Shown: one piece after another, positions 12,880-23,725 of the stretch
Numbering within the stretch: position 1 is the first letter of the stretch
Layout of the letters: every line of letters begins with the position of its first letter
Source: Lamellibrachia columna
Taxonomy: Eukaryota; Annelida; Polychaeta; Sabellida; Siboglinidae
Reading direction: 5' to 3'
DNA length: 64,000 nucleotides
Assembly: GCA_963662155.1 (NCBI GenBank)
Contig: OY759267.1
Location: 32,406,976 to 32,470,975 of the forward strand
Notes under the pieces: generated by a model
Databases searched by the model: none
Seen by the model: the letters and a program-made list of their open reading frames with translations, nothing else
Told to the model about the DNA's origin: nothing
Made by a program: the position numbers and the translations under genes

Positions 12880-13125
12880 AGTGGGGTGGTTACTGCCTTA
12901 GATGGGGTGGTTATTGCCTTAGATGGGTTGGTTACTGTCTTAGATGGGGTAGTCACTGCCTAAGATGAGGTAGTCATTGCCTTAGGTGGGGTGGTGACTG
13001 CCTTAGATGGGGTGGTTACTGCCTTAGATGGGGTGGTCACTGCCTTAGATGGGGTGGTCACTGCCTTAGATGGGGTGGTCTCTGCCTTAGATGGGGTGGT
13101 CACTGCCTTAGGTGGGGGTGGTCAC
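12880..13125. repeat. Minisatellite, 21 bp unit, about 12 copies
   Basis: The unit is GCCTTAGATGGGGTGGTNAC with small variations (TTA/CAC/TCT in the variable triplet). A few diverged outer copies extend to about 13200. No coding signal is seen. Confidence 0.9.
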
Positions 13126-13854
13126 TGCCTTATTGACCATGTACTAAATCAGAGAGGTGGTCACTAAATGATGTACCTTGTACTAAGGTTGGTGGACTGC
13201 CACTAACTTACCGACTTGGGCTGGACTCAATTACAATTGTCAAATACAAAGCATTACACACAAGTTATATTACAATTGCAAAACTTAAAAAAATTCACTA
13301 GAATGCTTCTTACTTATTTAATATATTCGCTCGAGGTAGAGCATAGGGCCAGAATGCTTCAAAAAGGGTTAATTGCAATAGTTCTTTGGTTGAGTATAAC
13401 TATACTCCTTTATAAAAATACTTGCTCATCTTAGTCAGTGTTTTGGCTGAATTCATCCATTCTTGCTGCCAGGAATGGTTTCAATTACAATGATCAATTT
13501 AAAATAAAAACATTAAAATTATGCAATTTCAATAGCTGGTACATGTGTACTTGGAAAGGCATGATTTTGATTGCTAGAAGACAGGCGTGTATAAAAACAT
13601 TGATCGTGGGATCAGTTGCCGATGGAAGTACAACACGTAATTTTATACTTTAAATTAGAGAGTCTGAACAATGACATATCCATGACAACAACAACAATGA
13701 TGCATCCATGGCAACAACGAGTATGTAAATTGTTAAAGAATTACTGTTTCAGGAAAGAATACAGCATATCAACAATAATGCTTACTTATATTAATATAAA
13801 TCATAATGCTACCACCAGAATGCAAAAATCGGCTGATCTGATGTTTTAATAAGT

Positions 13855-14003
13855 TTGAGCATGATTGAGCATGTATTGGTCTAGATACGTGATTGAGCAT
13901 GTGTTGGCCTAGATACATGATTGAGCATGTGTTGGCCTAGATACATGATTGAGCATGTGTTGGCCTAGATACATGATTGAGCATGTGTTGGCCTAGATAC
14001 GTG
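13855..14003. repeat. Minisatellite, 28 bp unit, about 5 copies
   Basis: The unit is GATTGAGCATGTGTTGGCCTAGATACAT in variants (longest pure part GATTGAGCATGTGTTGGCCT). The duplicate locus near 16905 holds only one such unit, so the array expanded after the segmental duplication. Confidence 0.9.
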
Positions 14004-14126
14004 ACTGTTTCAGTGCACAGCATGTGTTGTACTTATGGTCACAATCTCATGATTTTGCCTTTTTATTACACTCCAGAAGCGCCACATGTTATATCGCGTA
14101 GCCTCTATTAGAACCATATTACTTAC

Positions 14127-14271
14127 CTGGTGCCAAGGTTGCTGGGGCAGCCACTGCGTTGCTGGTGCTGATTTTGTGAGCATATTTAACGAGTTCCTCT
14201 GAAGACGTCCGCTGTTCATTCAAATGCTTGATCAACTCCAGTTTCTGTTTAGCCTGGTAAATGACAATAGC
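14127..14271 (-). pseudogene. MED4: MED4-like exon, copy 1 (probably inactive)
   Basis: On the minus strand this 145 nt segment reads AIVIYQAKQKLELI, then TSSEELVKYAHKISTSNAVA, then APATLAPG, and is followed by a GTAAGT donor. This is the most conserved segment of Mediator complex subunit 4, a middle-module subunit of the Mediator complex that links activators with RNA polymerase II in the nucleus. In vertebrate MED4 the same block is YQAKEKL...[27 protein letters not shown]. The expected acceptor directly before the exon is CGG where AG is needed, and the conserved Trp before PG is Leu. I infer a decayed, unprocessed duplicate. If an upstream AG is used instead, the frame from the preceding exon would not fit. 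Confidence 0.7.
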
Positions 14272-14636
14272 CCGCAAACAGTATAAACTTTGAAAGAGAG
14301 TAAACAACATGTCGGACATGCAATTTTTGGAATTAAAAAAGGTAAAGGTATGTTCTTATGTAGCCTGGTATCTAGTCCTTGGGACTGGTAAAAACACTTT
14401 ACTCTGTTCATTCGAGCACGATTTCTCTGGGAAGCATTCAGCCACTCTGCAATTACTAACAGTTTGCAGGCATTAAGGTCCCTCCTCAATTTGATTATCT
14501 AATATCCAAAACAACAAGCTGCACTTTTGTTGAGATTTGTTACATAGTTTTGTGTGTGAAATCAACGGACAAACTATTAAATTATTTTTCACTGGATACG
14601 GTAAAAATTGGTGGAAAAAGTTATCTGGCCCTATAT

Positions 14637-14848
14637 ACTATAACATCAAACTAAATACTATGACATCAGGCTATATACTATGACATCAGGCTATTATACT
14701 ATGGCATCAGGCTATACACTATAGCATCAAGCTATATACTATAACATCAGGCTATATACAATAACATCAGGCTATATACTTTATCATCAGGTTATATACT
14801 TTAACATCAGGCTATATACTGTTACTTCAGCCTATATACTATAAGGGA
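14637..14848. repeat. Minisatellite, 20 bp unit, about 10 copies
   Basis: Unit GGCTATATACTATAACATCA with variation. A shorter version of the same array (about 5 units) is present at 17530-17650 in the duplicated segment. Confidence 0.9.
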
Positions 14849-14849
14849 G

Positions 14850-15752
14850 TTTTGTCCAGCCCGGTGGTTTAACCCAGGTTAAACCTGCATTTTACTAGTT
14901 TAACCAGGGTTAAACCTGGGTTAAATTGGGCTTTACTTTTAGAACTGAGGATGATATTAGTGGGGAGACATTCTCAATATTAATACAGGTGGCATGTGGA
15001 TTAATGATGGTTTAACATTGGTGTCATATTATTGATGCAATAAAAGATGAAAATTGCTCTTTAAATAAATCTGTCAATGTGTCTACCTATCACTGTACGA
15101 TAATGTGTGTTCTGTTATTGATTGAAACAACTTTTCTGCACATTGAATGCATAGAAGCTACACAGATTTCCCTTCAGTTGGTGGTATTTTCCCTAGCCAG
15201 AAACCTCAAGTTAATATCCACCTTATGGAAACAGCTTGTACTAGTTTCCAGTTCAGAACATAATTCTTGTATATGCTTAAACCAGGTCAGGAAGTCCATA
15301 ATAAAAGGGACTTTTATCAGTTAGCCATAACCATAAAATGCCTTTGTTGACCTCACAATGGACAGTGCCATGAATTGCAAGCTGAGTCTTCTGAAAAAGA
15401 AGTGTAGTGATTCAAGCCAGGCAACCAGTATAGTCTGGTGTCAGCTTGCAGAGGGAATATTGAGCCTTGGAGACTGACAGGTGGTAATCCACTCTCTCAG
15501 CAAGCAGCACTTGTGTTCACTGCCAACAACTGGATTCACCCTCTAACCCCTAAAGTTAAAACAATCATTAGAGCCACCACCAATTCATGGTCAAGTCATT
15601 TAGCTCAACTCACCAACTAAGACCAGATTTATTCTTTCATACTGTGATAAAATATGCCTGGAAAATAGTTTAACCCGGGTTTAACCCAGTTTAACCCAAA
15701 ATGGAGGTTTCGACCAACCCAGGTTAAACCTAGGTTAAACCCGGGGAACGGG
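14850..15752. mobile_element. Candidate nonautonomous element with GGTTTAACC subterminal repeats
   Basis: This stretch is absent from the otherwise collinear copy at 16882-17900. Its two ends carry dense inverted and direct copies of a TTTAACCCAGGTTAAACC motif (14868-14930 and 15667-15740). The flanks GTTTTGT and GTTTTAT could be a worn target duplication. The interior has no recognised transposase; the open stretch at 15438-15620 is unassigned. An empty counterpart plus symmetrical subterminal repeats make a transposon insertion the simplest reading. Confidence 0.55.
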
Positions 15753-15938
15753 TTTTATTTTGAGGATATTAACAAAAATATTTTATTAAACTGACTGCAC
15801 ATAACTAAACTGTCACACACTATTAATTTAAACATTATTGAACCTGATTCAAAGTGAAATGTGTAATTGTAGCAGTTTTCATGATGCTGTGTTACTGAAC
15901 ACCCCTCCTGACACGGGGGGGGGTGGCTGTAAACTTAC

Positions 15939-16010
15939 CAGGAGGTCCTCTGCATCTTTCAGGTTGTAGAAGTTGGATGTCTCTGTCTGTCGCAATCTGT
16001 TGCTGGGCTG
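15939..16010 (-). pseudogene. MED4: MED4-like upstream exon, frameshifted
   Basis: On the minus strand one frame reads QQQIATDRDIQLLQ and the next frame continues LKDAEDLL up to a GTAAGT donor. Together they match the segment [21 protein letters not shown] that lies just before the YQAKEKL block of vertebrate MED4, in the right order relative to the exon at 14127-14271. One indel separates the two halves, so the exon is broken in this sequence. The indel could also be an assembly error. The acceptor boundary is uncertain. Confidence 0.5.
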
Positions 16011-16324
16011 TCATGGAAACTGTTGTCATGGTGACATCGTTAAGAAAATAAAGTTGTGCTTAACCAAATGTGTAGACGAAGTCAAGACATAAGGATACTG
16101 CCAAACATGTATTTATAATTGACATTAAATTACTGGTCAATGTAGTTGTTAAACCCTGACAGTCTGTCAGTTCCGGCCAAGCTTAAGACACCTATCAGCA
16201 GCTCACCAGTGTATCCAGCCCTTGACTAAGGGAAACCCTCTTCCGCCTACACCACTGCCTGTCGGCAACTTCACTGTTTTTCTCTCTGTCTACAACTATA
16301 TAACATCCAAGCCTGGCTGACCAA

Positions 16325-16672
16325 ACACACTGACACCCGAGCACTGACACACTAGCACTGACACCCCAGGACTGACACCCAAGGACTGACACTCCAGGAC
16401 TGACACCCCAGCACTGACACCCCAGGACTGACACCCCAGCTCTGACACCCGAGCACTGACACCCCAGCACTGACACCCCAGCACTGACACCCCAGCACTG
16501 ACACCCCAGCACTGACACCCTAGCACTGACACCCCAGGACTGACACCCCAGCACTGACACCCAACACAGACACCCCAGCACTGACACCCCAGGACTGACA
16601 CCCCAGCACTGACACCCCAGCACAGACACCCCAGGACTGACACCCCAGCACAGACACCCCAGCACTGCCACT
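16325..16672. repeat. Minisatellite, 15 bp unit, about 23 copies
   Basis: Unit CACTGACACCCCAGC with G/C and A/C variants. The minus strand is open in all three frames (repeats such as VLGCQSWGVS), which is a consequence of the 15 bp period and not evidence of a gene. Confidence 0.95.
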
Positions 16673-16881
16673 GGCAGGATACTTAAAACATGTAGTTACA
16701 TATAAGAAGTACAACTTATATCAAACTGATGACATAATTATATAATAAAACTGATGAAAGAGAGAAGTACAAAGGGTATACCCGCCCAGTTTTAGCTTAC
16801 AACATCCTGGATATTAATTCAATGCTTTATCACTCCATGCAGTATACATATTTTTACATGGATAGTTGCTCAACAAAGTGG

Positions 16882-17900
16882 GCTGATCTGACGTTTCAAT
16901 AACTTTGAACGCGATTGAGCATGAGTTGGTCTAGATACACGATTGTTTCAGTGCACAGTAATAGTCATGAATTACATGTTGTACCTACGTTGACTACCTC
17001 ATGTGATTTCACCTTTATACCACACATGCCTACAGGCACAACGGGTTATTTTAGGTAGGCTCTATTTAAACCCTATCACATACCTGGTGCCCAGGTCGCT
17101 GAGCCAGCCACTGCATTGCTGGCGCTGATTTTGTGAGCATATTTAATGAGTTCCTCTGAAGACGTTCCTCTCTAGTCTTTCGAATGCATGACTGACTTCA
17201 GTTTCTGTTTAGCCTGGTAAATGGCGACAGCTTACAAACAGCATGAACTGTGAAAGAAAGAGTAAACAGAATGTCGGACATGTAATTTTTTTAATTAAAA
17301 AGGTAAAGGTAAGTTCTTATATAGCGTGGTATTTGGTCCTTGGGACTGCTAAAACACTTCACCCCTTCCAGACCTGTTCATTTGAACGCCATCTCAATTT
17401 CTTTGGGAAGCATTCAGCCATGCTGCAATTAATAGCAGTTTGAAGGCATTAAGGTCCCTCTTCAAATTGAGTGTTTTGTTTGTCTCGTTTCAGATTAATT
17501 TGGCAAACAATATACCCCATCTAGTATCCAATATGACAAGCTATATACAATAACATGAGGCTAAATACTATAACATGAGGCTAACTACTATAACATCAGA
17601 CTATATACTACAAAATCAGGCTATATATTATAACTTCAGACTATTCACACTTTGTGAGTTATACTAAAGTTAATTATTTTGAAAATTATAAAAAAATATG
17701 CCCTCTTTTATTAAATCAACTGCACGTAACTTAAACTTTCACACTATTCATTTGAATTTCAATGAACCTGATTCAAAGTGAAGCGCCTTAATTTTAATTA
17801 AGTTTTTATGATGCTGTGTAACTGAACCCACCTCTGACACAGGGTGGGGTTGGCTGTACACTTAGGAGACATGGGGGGAGGCGGTGGCTGTAAACTTACC
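16882..17900. repeat. Segmental duplication with MED4-like exon, copy 2
   Basis: Shorter counterpart of 13833-15960. It lacks the 0.9 kb insertion and the 28 bp minisatellite expansion. Similarity ends exactly at the AGGAGGT next to a GTAAGT splice donor (minus strand). The divergence is clearly greater than in the 2.8 kb repeat at the start of the window. Confidence 0.8.
17084..17231 (-). pseudogene. MED4: MED4-like exon, copy 2 (inactive)
   Basis: Duplicate of the exon at 14127-14271. It reads AVAIYQAKQKLKSVMHSKD, a TAG stop, then RGTSSEELIKYAHKISASNA and GSATWAPG before a GTATGT donor. It keeps the Trp that copy 1 has lost, but it has an in-frame stop, and TAA lies at the place of the acceptor AG. 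Each copy therefore keeps ancestral residues the other lost. No downstream MED4 exon (the DPRRPYP block) was found in the window. Confidence 0.7.
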
Positions 17901-17932
17901 AGGAGGTAAGCATAGAGCACAGACATCATGAT
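17900..17932 (-). CDS. Putative 33 nt exon of an unidentified gene
   Basis: On the minus strand an AG precedes ATCATGATGTCTGTGCTCTA (reading IMMSVLYAYLL), followed by a GTAAGT donor. Both boundaries are in phase 0, which fits the putative exons at 21586-21669 and 25262-25354. The donor is shared with a duplicated MED4-like donor, so the exon could be a chance result of the duplication junction. Confidence 0.2.
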
Positions 17933-18470
17933 CTCACTGCAAGGTGAAACATTTAATTATTAGACATGACTTGACTCATCATATCTTACGCGGTTATATA
18001 CCAAACAGCCCGGCCTGTGGGATACTCTGATATCTGATGCTCTAATATAACTATTTAAAACATATTTTACATATAGTTGATATCATAACTAATGCATCTT
18101 AAACATTTTTTTTACATAAATATTCTATGTAAATTGTACATATAGTTAAATAGGCTGAATGTAGTGATTTGAATTCAGTAGATGTGTACACAACCAGTAG
18201 TGTTTGTATGCACACTGCAAACACCAGCAGTAGTTGAACCTGCCACACACAACACTGTAACATGTCTACAAATCAATGATCAGTTCGGCAAAACATTTAC
18301 ACAAACACTCAAATGTTTACATTACATTTATCCCGTGTGGGATATTTATGTCCCCCCTGGCATAGACACCATGTAGAACCGACCAACGGCTTTTGGTAGC
18401 AATTGGATTCAAACCCTGTCATCTCAATTAACAGTCTGGCCTCTGACCGCCCAGTCACAGGGTCTCCAAG

Positions 18471-18545
18471 TCACTGGCGTATCTAGGATCTCACAAAGGG
18501 GGGCCAAGTTTAGTCACCCATAAGTTCCTGTGCTACCATGTAGTG
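18471..18545. mobile_element. Possible hAT-type terminus fragment
   Basis: CACTGGCGTATCTAGGATCT resembles the CAGTGGCGTAGCTAGG ends of many hAT-type MITEs. A related GTGGCGTATCTAGGAC lies near 63891 at the right edge of the window. No partner end is seen near this one. Confidence 0.3.
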
Positions 18546-18654
18546 GCGCAAAAGGTTAGGTTACATAAAAAAAATCTAAACTTTAAGCCACAGGGAGATT
18601 TGACCCAATGACCCCAAAATACACTTCTAGGGGTACCTATATTTTCACTCTCAG

Positions 18655-20403
18655 GTGCAGCTCCAATAGGATCTTGAGATTAGACAGTGTCAGCTCCAAC
18701 AGGATCTTGAGATTAGACAGTGTCAGCTCCAATAGGATCTTGAGATTAAACAGTGTCAGCTCCAACAGGATCTTGAGATTAGACAGTGTCAGCTCCAACA
18801 GGGTCTTGAGATTAGACAGTGTCAGCTCCAATAGGATCTTGAGATTAGACAGTCTCAATTCCAACAGGGTCTTGAGATTAGACAGTGTCAGCTCCAACAG
18901 GATCTTGAGATTAGACAGTGTCAGTTCCAACAGGGTCTTGAGATTAGACAGTGTCAGCTCCAACAGGGTCTTGAGATTTGACAGTGTCAGCTCCAATAGG
19001 ATCTTGAGATTAGACAGTGTCAATTCCAACAGGGTCTTGAGATTAGACAGTGTCAGCTCCAACAGGATCTTGAGATTAGACAGTGTCAGTTCCAACAGGG
19101 TCTTGAGATTAGACAGTGTCAGCTCCAATAGGATCTTGAGATTAGACAGTGTCAGTTCCAACAGGGTCTTGAGATTAGACAGTGTCAGCTCCAACAGGGT
19201 CTCGAGATTAGACAGTGTCAGCTCCAATAGGATCTTGAGATTAGACAGTGTCAGTTCCAACAGGATCTTGAGATTAGACAGTGTCAGTTCCAACAAGGTC
19301 TTGAGATTAGCAGTGTCAGCTCCAATATTATCTTGAGATTAGACAGTGTCAGTTCCAACAGGGTCTTGAGATTAGACAGTGTCAGTTCCAACAGGGTCTT
19401 GAGATTAGACAGTGTCAGCTCCAACAGGGTCTTGAGATTAGACAGTGTCAGTTCCAACAAGGTCTTGAGATTAGACCGTGTCAGCTCCAACAGAGTCTTG
19501 AGGTTACACAGTGTCAGCTCCAACAGGATCTTGAGGTTAAACAGTGTCAGCCCCAATAGAGTCTTGAGATTAGACAGTGTCAGCTCCAACAGGATTTTGG
19601 AATTAGATAGTGTCAGCTCCAACAGGGTCTTGAGATTAGACAGTGTCAGCTCCAACAGGGTCTTGAGATTAGACAGTGTCAGCTACAACAGGGTCTTGAG
19701 ATTAGACAGTGTCAGCTCTAACAGGATCTTGAGATTAGACAGTGTCAGCTCCAACAGGATCTTGAGATTAGGCAGTGTCAGCTCCAACACGGTCTTGAGA
19801 TTAGATAGTGTCAGCTCCAACACGGTCTTAAGATCAGGCAGTGTGACACAGCCTAATCTCAAGACCCAGTGTCAGCTCCAACAGGATCTTGAGATTAGAC
19901 AGTGTTAGCTCCAACAGGATCTTGAGATTAGACAGTGTTAGCTCCAACAGGGTCTTGAGATTAGATAGTGTCAGCTCCAACACGGTCTTAAGATCAGGCA
20001 GTGTGACACAGCCTAATCTCAAGACCCAGTGTCAGCTCCAACAGGATCTTGAGATTAGACAGTGTTAGCTCCAACAGGGTCTTGAGATCAGGCAGTGTGA
20101 CACAGCCTAATCTCAAGACCCAGTGTCAGCTCCAACAGGATCTTGAGATGAGACAGTGTTAGCTCCAACAGGATCTTGAGATCAGGCAGTGTGACACAGC
20201 CTAATCTCAAGAATCAGTGTCAGTTCCAACAGGATCTTGAGATTAGACAGTGTCAGCTCCAACAGGATCTTGAGATTAGGCAGTGTCGTCAGCTCCAACA
20301 GGATCTTGATATCAGACAGTGTTAGCTCCAACAGGGTCTTGAAATCAGGCAGTGTGATACAGCCTAATCTCAAGACCTAGTGTCAGCTCCAACAGGATCT
20401 AGA
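18655..20403. repeat. Minisatellite, 33 bp unit, about 50 copies
   Basis: The unit runs AGCTCCAACAGGATCTTGAG then ATTAGACAGTGTC, with G/A and C/T variants that alternate. From about 19840 the array changes. A GTGTGACACAGCCTAATCTC module recurs four times; it contains CCTAATCTCAAGACC, the reverse complement of the unit core. Inverted half-units are thus embedded in a direct array. The 33 bp period keeps both strands open (SSNRILRLDSV on plus, LELTLSNLKTL on minus). I regard these ORFs as by-products. Confidence 0.95.
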
Positions 20404-20404
20404 G

Positions 20405-21540
20405 ATTAGATGTACATCCAGCTCTAACCAGCGTAGACCAAACTAACAAATATACTCCCAGCTCTAACCAATGTACACCCAGCTGTAACCAACGTACACC
20501 AAGCTGTAACCAGTGTACACCAAGCTGTAACAAATGTACACCCAGCTCTAACCAATGTACACCCAGATGTAACCAATGTACACCAAGCTGTAACAAATGT
20601 ACACCAAGCTGTAACCAATGTACACCAAGTTCTATCCAATGTACACTAAGCTGTATCCAATGTACACCAAGCTCTAAACAATATACACCAAGCTCTAATC
20701 AATGTACACCAAGCTCTAAACGATGTACACCAGCTGTAACCAATGTACACCAAACTGCAACCAATGTTCATCCAACTGTAACCAATGTACACCAAGTTCT
20801 ATCCAATGTACACCAAGCTCTAAACAATGTACACCAAGCTCTAAACAATGTACATCAAGCTGTAACCAATGTACACAAAGCTGTAACCAATGTACACCCA
20901 ACTCTAACCAATGTACACCAAGTTATATCCAATGTACACTAAGCTGTATCCAATGTACACCAAGCTCTAAACAATATACACCAAGTTCTAACCAATGTAC
21001 ATCAAGCTCTAAACAATGTACACCAGCTGTAACCAATGTACACCAAACTGCAACCAATGTACACCCAACTGTAACCAATGTACATCAAGTTCTATCCAAT
21101 GTACACCAAGCTCTATCCAATGTACACCAAGCTCTAAACAATGTACACCAAGCTCTAAACAATGTACACCCAGCTGTAACCAAGGTACACCAAGCTGTAA
21201 CCAATGTACACCCAACTCTAACCAATGTACACCTAGTTCTATCCAATGTACACCAAGCTCTATCCAATGTACACCAAGCTCTAAACAATGAACATCAAGC
21301 TGTAACCAACGTACACCCAGCTGTAACCAATGTACACCAAGTTGTAACCAATGTACACCCAGCTGTAACCAATGTACACCAAGCTGTAACCAATGTACAC
21401 CCAGCTCTAAACAATGCACACCAAACTGTAACCAATGTACACCCAACTCTAACCAATGTACACCAAGTTCTATCCAATGTACACCAAGATCTATCCAATG
21501 TACACCAAGCTCTAACTAATGTACAAGCTCTAAACAATGC
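20405..21540. repeat. Minisatellite, 21 bp unit, about 54 copies with higher-order repeat
   Basis: Unit AACCAATGTACACCAAGCTG plus T. A higher-order period of about 293 bp (14 units, one of them shortened by 1 bp) is visible: the variants at 20717-20990 recur in order at 21010-21290. It directly follows the 33 bp array with no more than a few bases between, so two unrelated satellites were born side by side. Confidence 0.95.
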
Positions 21541-21585
21541 TGATCAAACAAATATTAACACCATTTTATGTTCTGTGACGGATAC

Positions 21586-21669
21586 CTCTGTAGGTCGTAT
21601 CCCATAGTAACCTTCAAACATTGCAATCATAAGTGAGTCATCAGCAAATTGTGACCCTTCTCTCTGGAT
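21586..21669 (-). CDS. Putative 84 nt exon of an unidentified gene
   Basis: On the minus strand GTTTTAG precedes a 28-codon open stretch starting IQREGSQFADDSLMIAMFEG and ending YYGIRPTE, followed by a GTATCC donor. The other two frames are closed. The phase-0 boundaries would join it to the putative first exon at 25262-25354. The protein family is not recognised. It lies only 45 bp from the 21 bp satellite. Confidence 0.35.
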
Positions 21670-22139
21670 CTAAAACAACAAAGTGCTGTCAATTAACTAT
21701 TGACAAAAGATATTCTTCCTAGTCTAGCAGACATTTGGAGGGAGCCAAACATTCTGTTCTTATTGTAACAACTGAAGTATGACAAATACAGGATCAATGT
21801 CAGTTTTTATAATCCAATATTTTTGGTTTTAAAATAAATTATCGCTCAAAATCTCGAATATACATGTTTCAATTGTCAGTGAACATTATGGTTAATTTTG
21901 TTATTAATTGGTTTACAAATTTTCTTTAACACAAAAATGGGTTGGTCAGCAAAAAATAAATAAAACACTAATCCAAATGTGTAATGTCCACGGAATTAAT
22001 GAACTAGATTAGCCTAATTTATCTATGCCACTAAACAACATTCTTACCCAATTTTTTCTATGCCAGTGCAGTCATTCAACCATTCCAAGTACATTTTTCA
22101 TGTTAACACAAGTTTATGGACTCGTGTTTTCACGGGAAA

Positions 22140-22440
22140 ATGATTTCGTGAATTCACGTTCGGTAAAACATGAACTGAACCAGCTGAAACACGTGATTCC
22201 ACGTGTTCTGAACCAGAGTGAATAGTATCTGTACACCCAATTTGTCCACAGAATATCGTGAATTCACGAATGGTACCACGTGAATTGAACCAATTGAGAC
22301 ACGTGATTGCACGTGTTCTGAACCACTGTACACACGTGTGTATACACCAGTGTACACGTGTGTGTACAGTACACCAATTTGTCCACATAATCCCGTGAAT
22401 TCACGTACAGAAACATGTGAATTCACCTTCAGAACATGTT
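22140..22440. repeat. Palindrome-rich repeats of about 110-125 bp, 2.5 copies
   Basis: Each copy begins with a perfect CGTGAATTCACG palindrome, followed by ACACGTGATTCCACGTGT-like paired CACGTG boxes and ends at CCAATTTGTCCACA. The second copy also has ACACGTGTGTATACACC and GTACACGTGTGTGTACA. The density of CACGTG E-box palindromes is remarkable. Whether they bind bHLH factors or are ends of a transposon is unknown. Confidence 0.85.
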
Positions 22441-22544
22441 AAATCATGTGTGAATGTTACCTGGGATATTTATTTAACGTCATGATTGTCTTACATAAGG
22501 CAGGGATGCTGCAATTACTCGACGAAAACTATTCCTATATATCA

Positions 22545-22865
22545 GATATAAGCCATGTGGTTTTTTTTAGGGTAGGCAACAAATCACGATTAGCATTGTT
22601 GTCCTGTATGCATCAGATAATCTTTTGCAAATCCACGTATTCACACTTGCCAACGCCTTCAACAACATTGAAATCCTCACCTAGAAGCGCTGTTTCTATG
22701 TCACAATTATTCTGGTATTTCAATTGTAACGACACATGCATGTTGTTCTATCGAGGACACATAATCATTCTGGTTACAACATGTTTACTCAAAAAACAAA
22801 CATCAGTTGTGTGAATTCAGTGTTCTGCTGTAAATGTACATGTGATTTTAATGTGGACAGAAAAG
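22545..22865 (-). repeat. Interspersed repeat family R1, member 2
   Basis: Inverted counterpart of 6325-6690. Read on the minus strand it keeps MHVSLQLKYQNNCDIETALL and GEDFNVVEGV in one frame before a stop, and is less damaged than the first member. The plus-strand open stretch across it (22446-22814) is probably an antisense shadow. Confidence 0.8.
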
Positions 22866-23069
22866 GAAAGCCATTTACATAGGACCTACCGGTATACGCA
22901 CGCATGCATGCACAGAAAGGGAGAGAGACAGGGATGAAACCACACAGGGATGGACGTGGGGAGGCAGGCAGGTGGCCGGGTAGGAATGTGCGTCCTGCTC
23001 AAAGCACTGTATACTCCACACATTGGCGCTTCTCCCACCACAAGTTTTATGTGGATGCAGTGTAAGTGT

Positions 23070-23725
23070 GAGAAGTTGTGCCTGAAACAGAATCATCTCC
23101 ATCATTAGCTAGGCCAGCGCTACCGGTGGTAATTTGGGCAATAGACCACATGGCATCAGATTTTGCTAAACAAAAGTTTCCCATTTGAGCCAATTTGGCC
23201 AGTAGCATTTTCATTGAAAAGCATGTAGAATACATTTGCGTTTGTTGCTGTCTTGAGGCACGTAAACAAAATGGCAAAAACTGATGGCTTTAGGCCAACC
23301 AGTTTACACCACAACTAGCCAAGATTAGTTATACTGTTTGACACACAGAATAATTTCTGTCCATGCAGCTGCAACAACGAACGCACACCCTTCCAAAGGA
23401 AGTTGTGCCTGAAACAGAATCATCTCCATCATTAGCTAGGCTAGTGCTACCGGTGGTCATTTGGGCCATAGACCACATGGCATCAGATTTTGATAAACAA
23501 AAGTTTCCCATTTGAGCCAATTTGGCCAGTAGCATTTTCATTGAAAAGCATGTAGAATACATGTGCGTTTGTTGCTGTCTTGAAGCACATAAACAAAATT
23601 GCAAAAACTGAGGGCTTTAGGACAACCAGTTTACACCATAACTAGCCAAGATTAGTAATACTGTTTGACACACAGAATAATTTCAGTCCATGCAGCTGCA
23701 AAATCAAACGCTCACCCTTCCAAAC
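23070..23725. repeat. Tandem duplication, about 327 bp period
   Basis: 23073-23395 and 23401-23725 are about 95% alike by eye. On the minus strand both copies read QMYSTCFSMKMLLAKLAQMG and then GNFCLxKSDAMWS...DDSVSGTTS. The first copy continues into HTYTAST, and the DNA there resembles 1960-2025 (GGCACRACTTYTCACACTTA...), part of the 2.8 kb repeat. The region may derive from the C-terminal part of a large transposon ORF. The family is not identified. Confidence 0.75.

Larger units (their letters stand above)
13833..15960. repeat. Segmental duplication with MED4-like exons, copy 1
   Basis: This segment is collinear with 16882-17900. Shared landmarks in order are: GCTGATCTGATGTTTTAATA, the AGATACGTGATTG block, a MED4-like exon on the minus strand, the AAAGGTAAAGGTA(T/A)GTTCTTAT block, a 20 bp minisatellite, GAACCTGATTCAAAGTGAA, and GGCTGTAAACTTACCAGGAGG at the end. 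Copy 1 is longer because it has about 900 extra bases (about 14846-15752), interpreted as a later transposon insertion, and a local 28 bp minisatellite. Confidence 0.8.

Noticed and set aside
16195..16714. Cysteine-rich repeats (VLGCQSWGVS) as a secreted cysteine-rich peptide gene
   Set aside because: All three minus frames are open owing to the 15 bp unit, and no signal peptide or conserved spacing exists.
18608..19908. Long repetitive open frames (SSNRILRLDSV repeats) as a leucine-rich or structural protein
   Set aside because: Both strands are open because of the 33 bp period. There are no start or splice signals, and the array changes into inverted half-units and then a different satellite.
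20723..21607. 294-codon open frame with NVHQALNNVHQ repeats as an antifreeze-like or mucin-like protein
   Set aside because: It is a by-product of the 21 bp minisatellite. Opposite-strand frames are equally open and no promoter or signal peptide is seen.
22098..22426. Minus-strand open frames of about 90 codons
   Set aside because: They lie in the palindrome-rich repeat and reflect its repetition. The composition is not protein-like.
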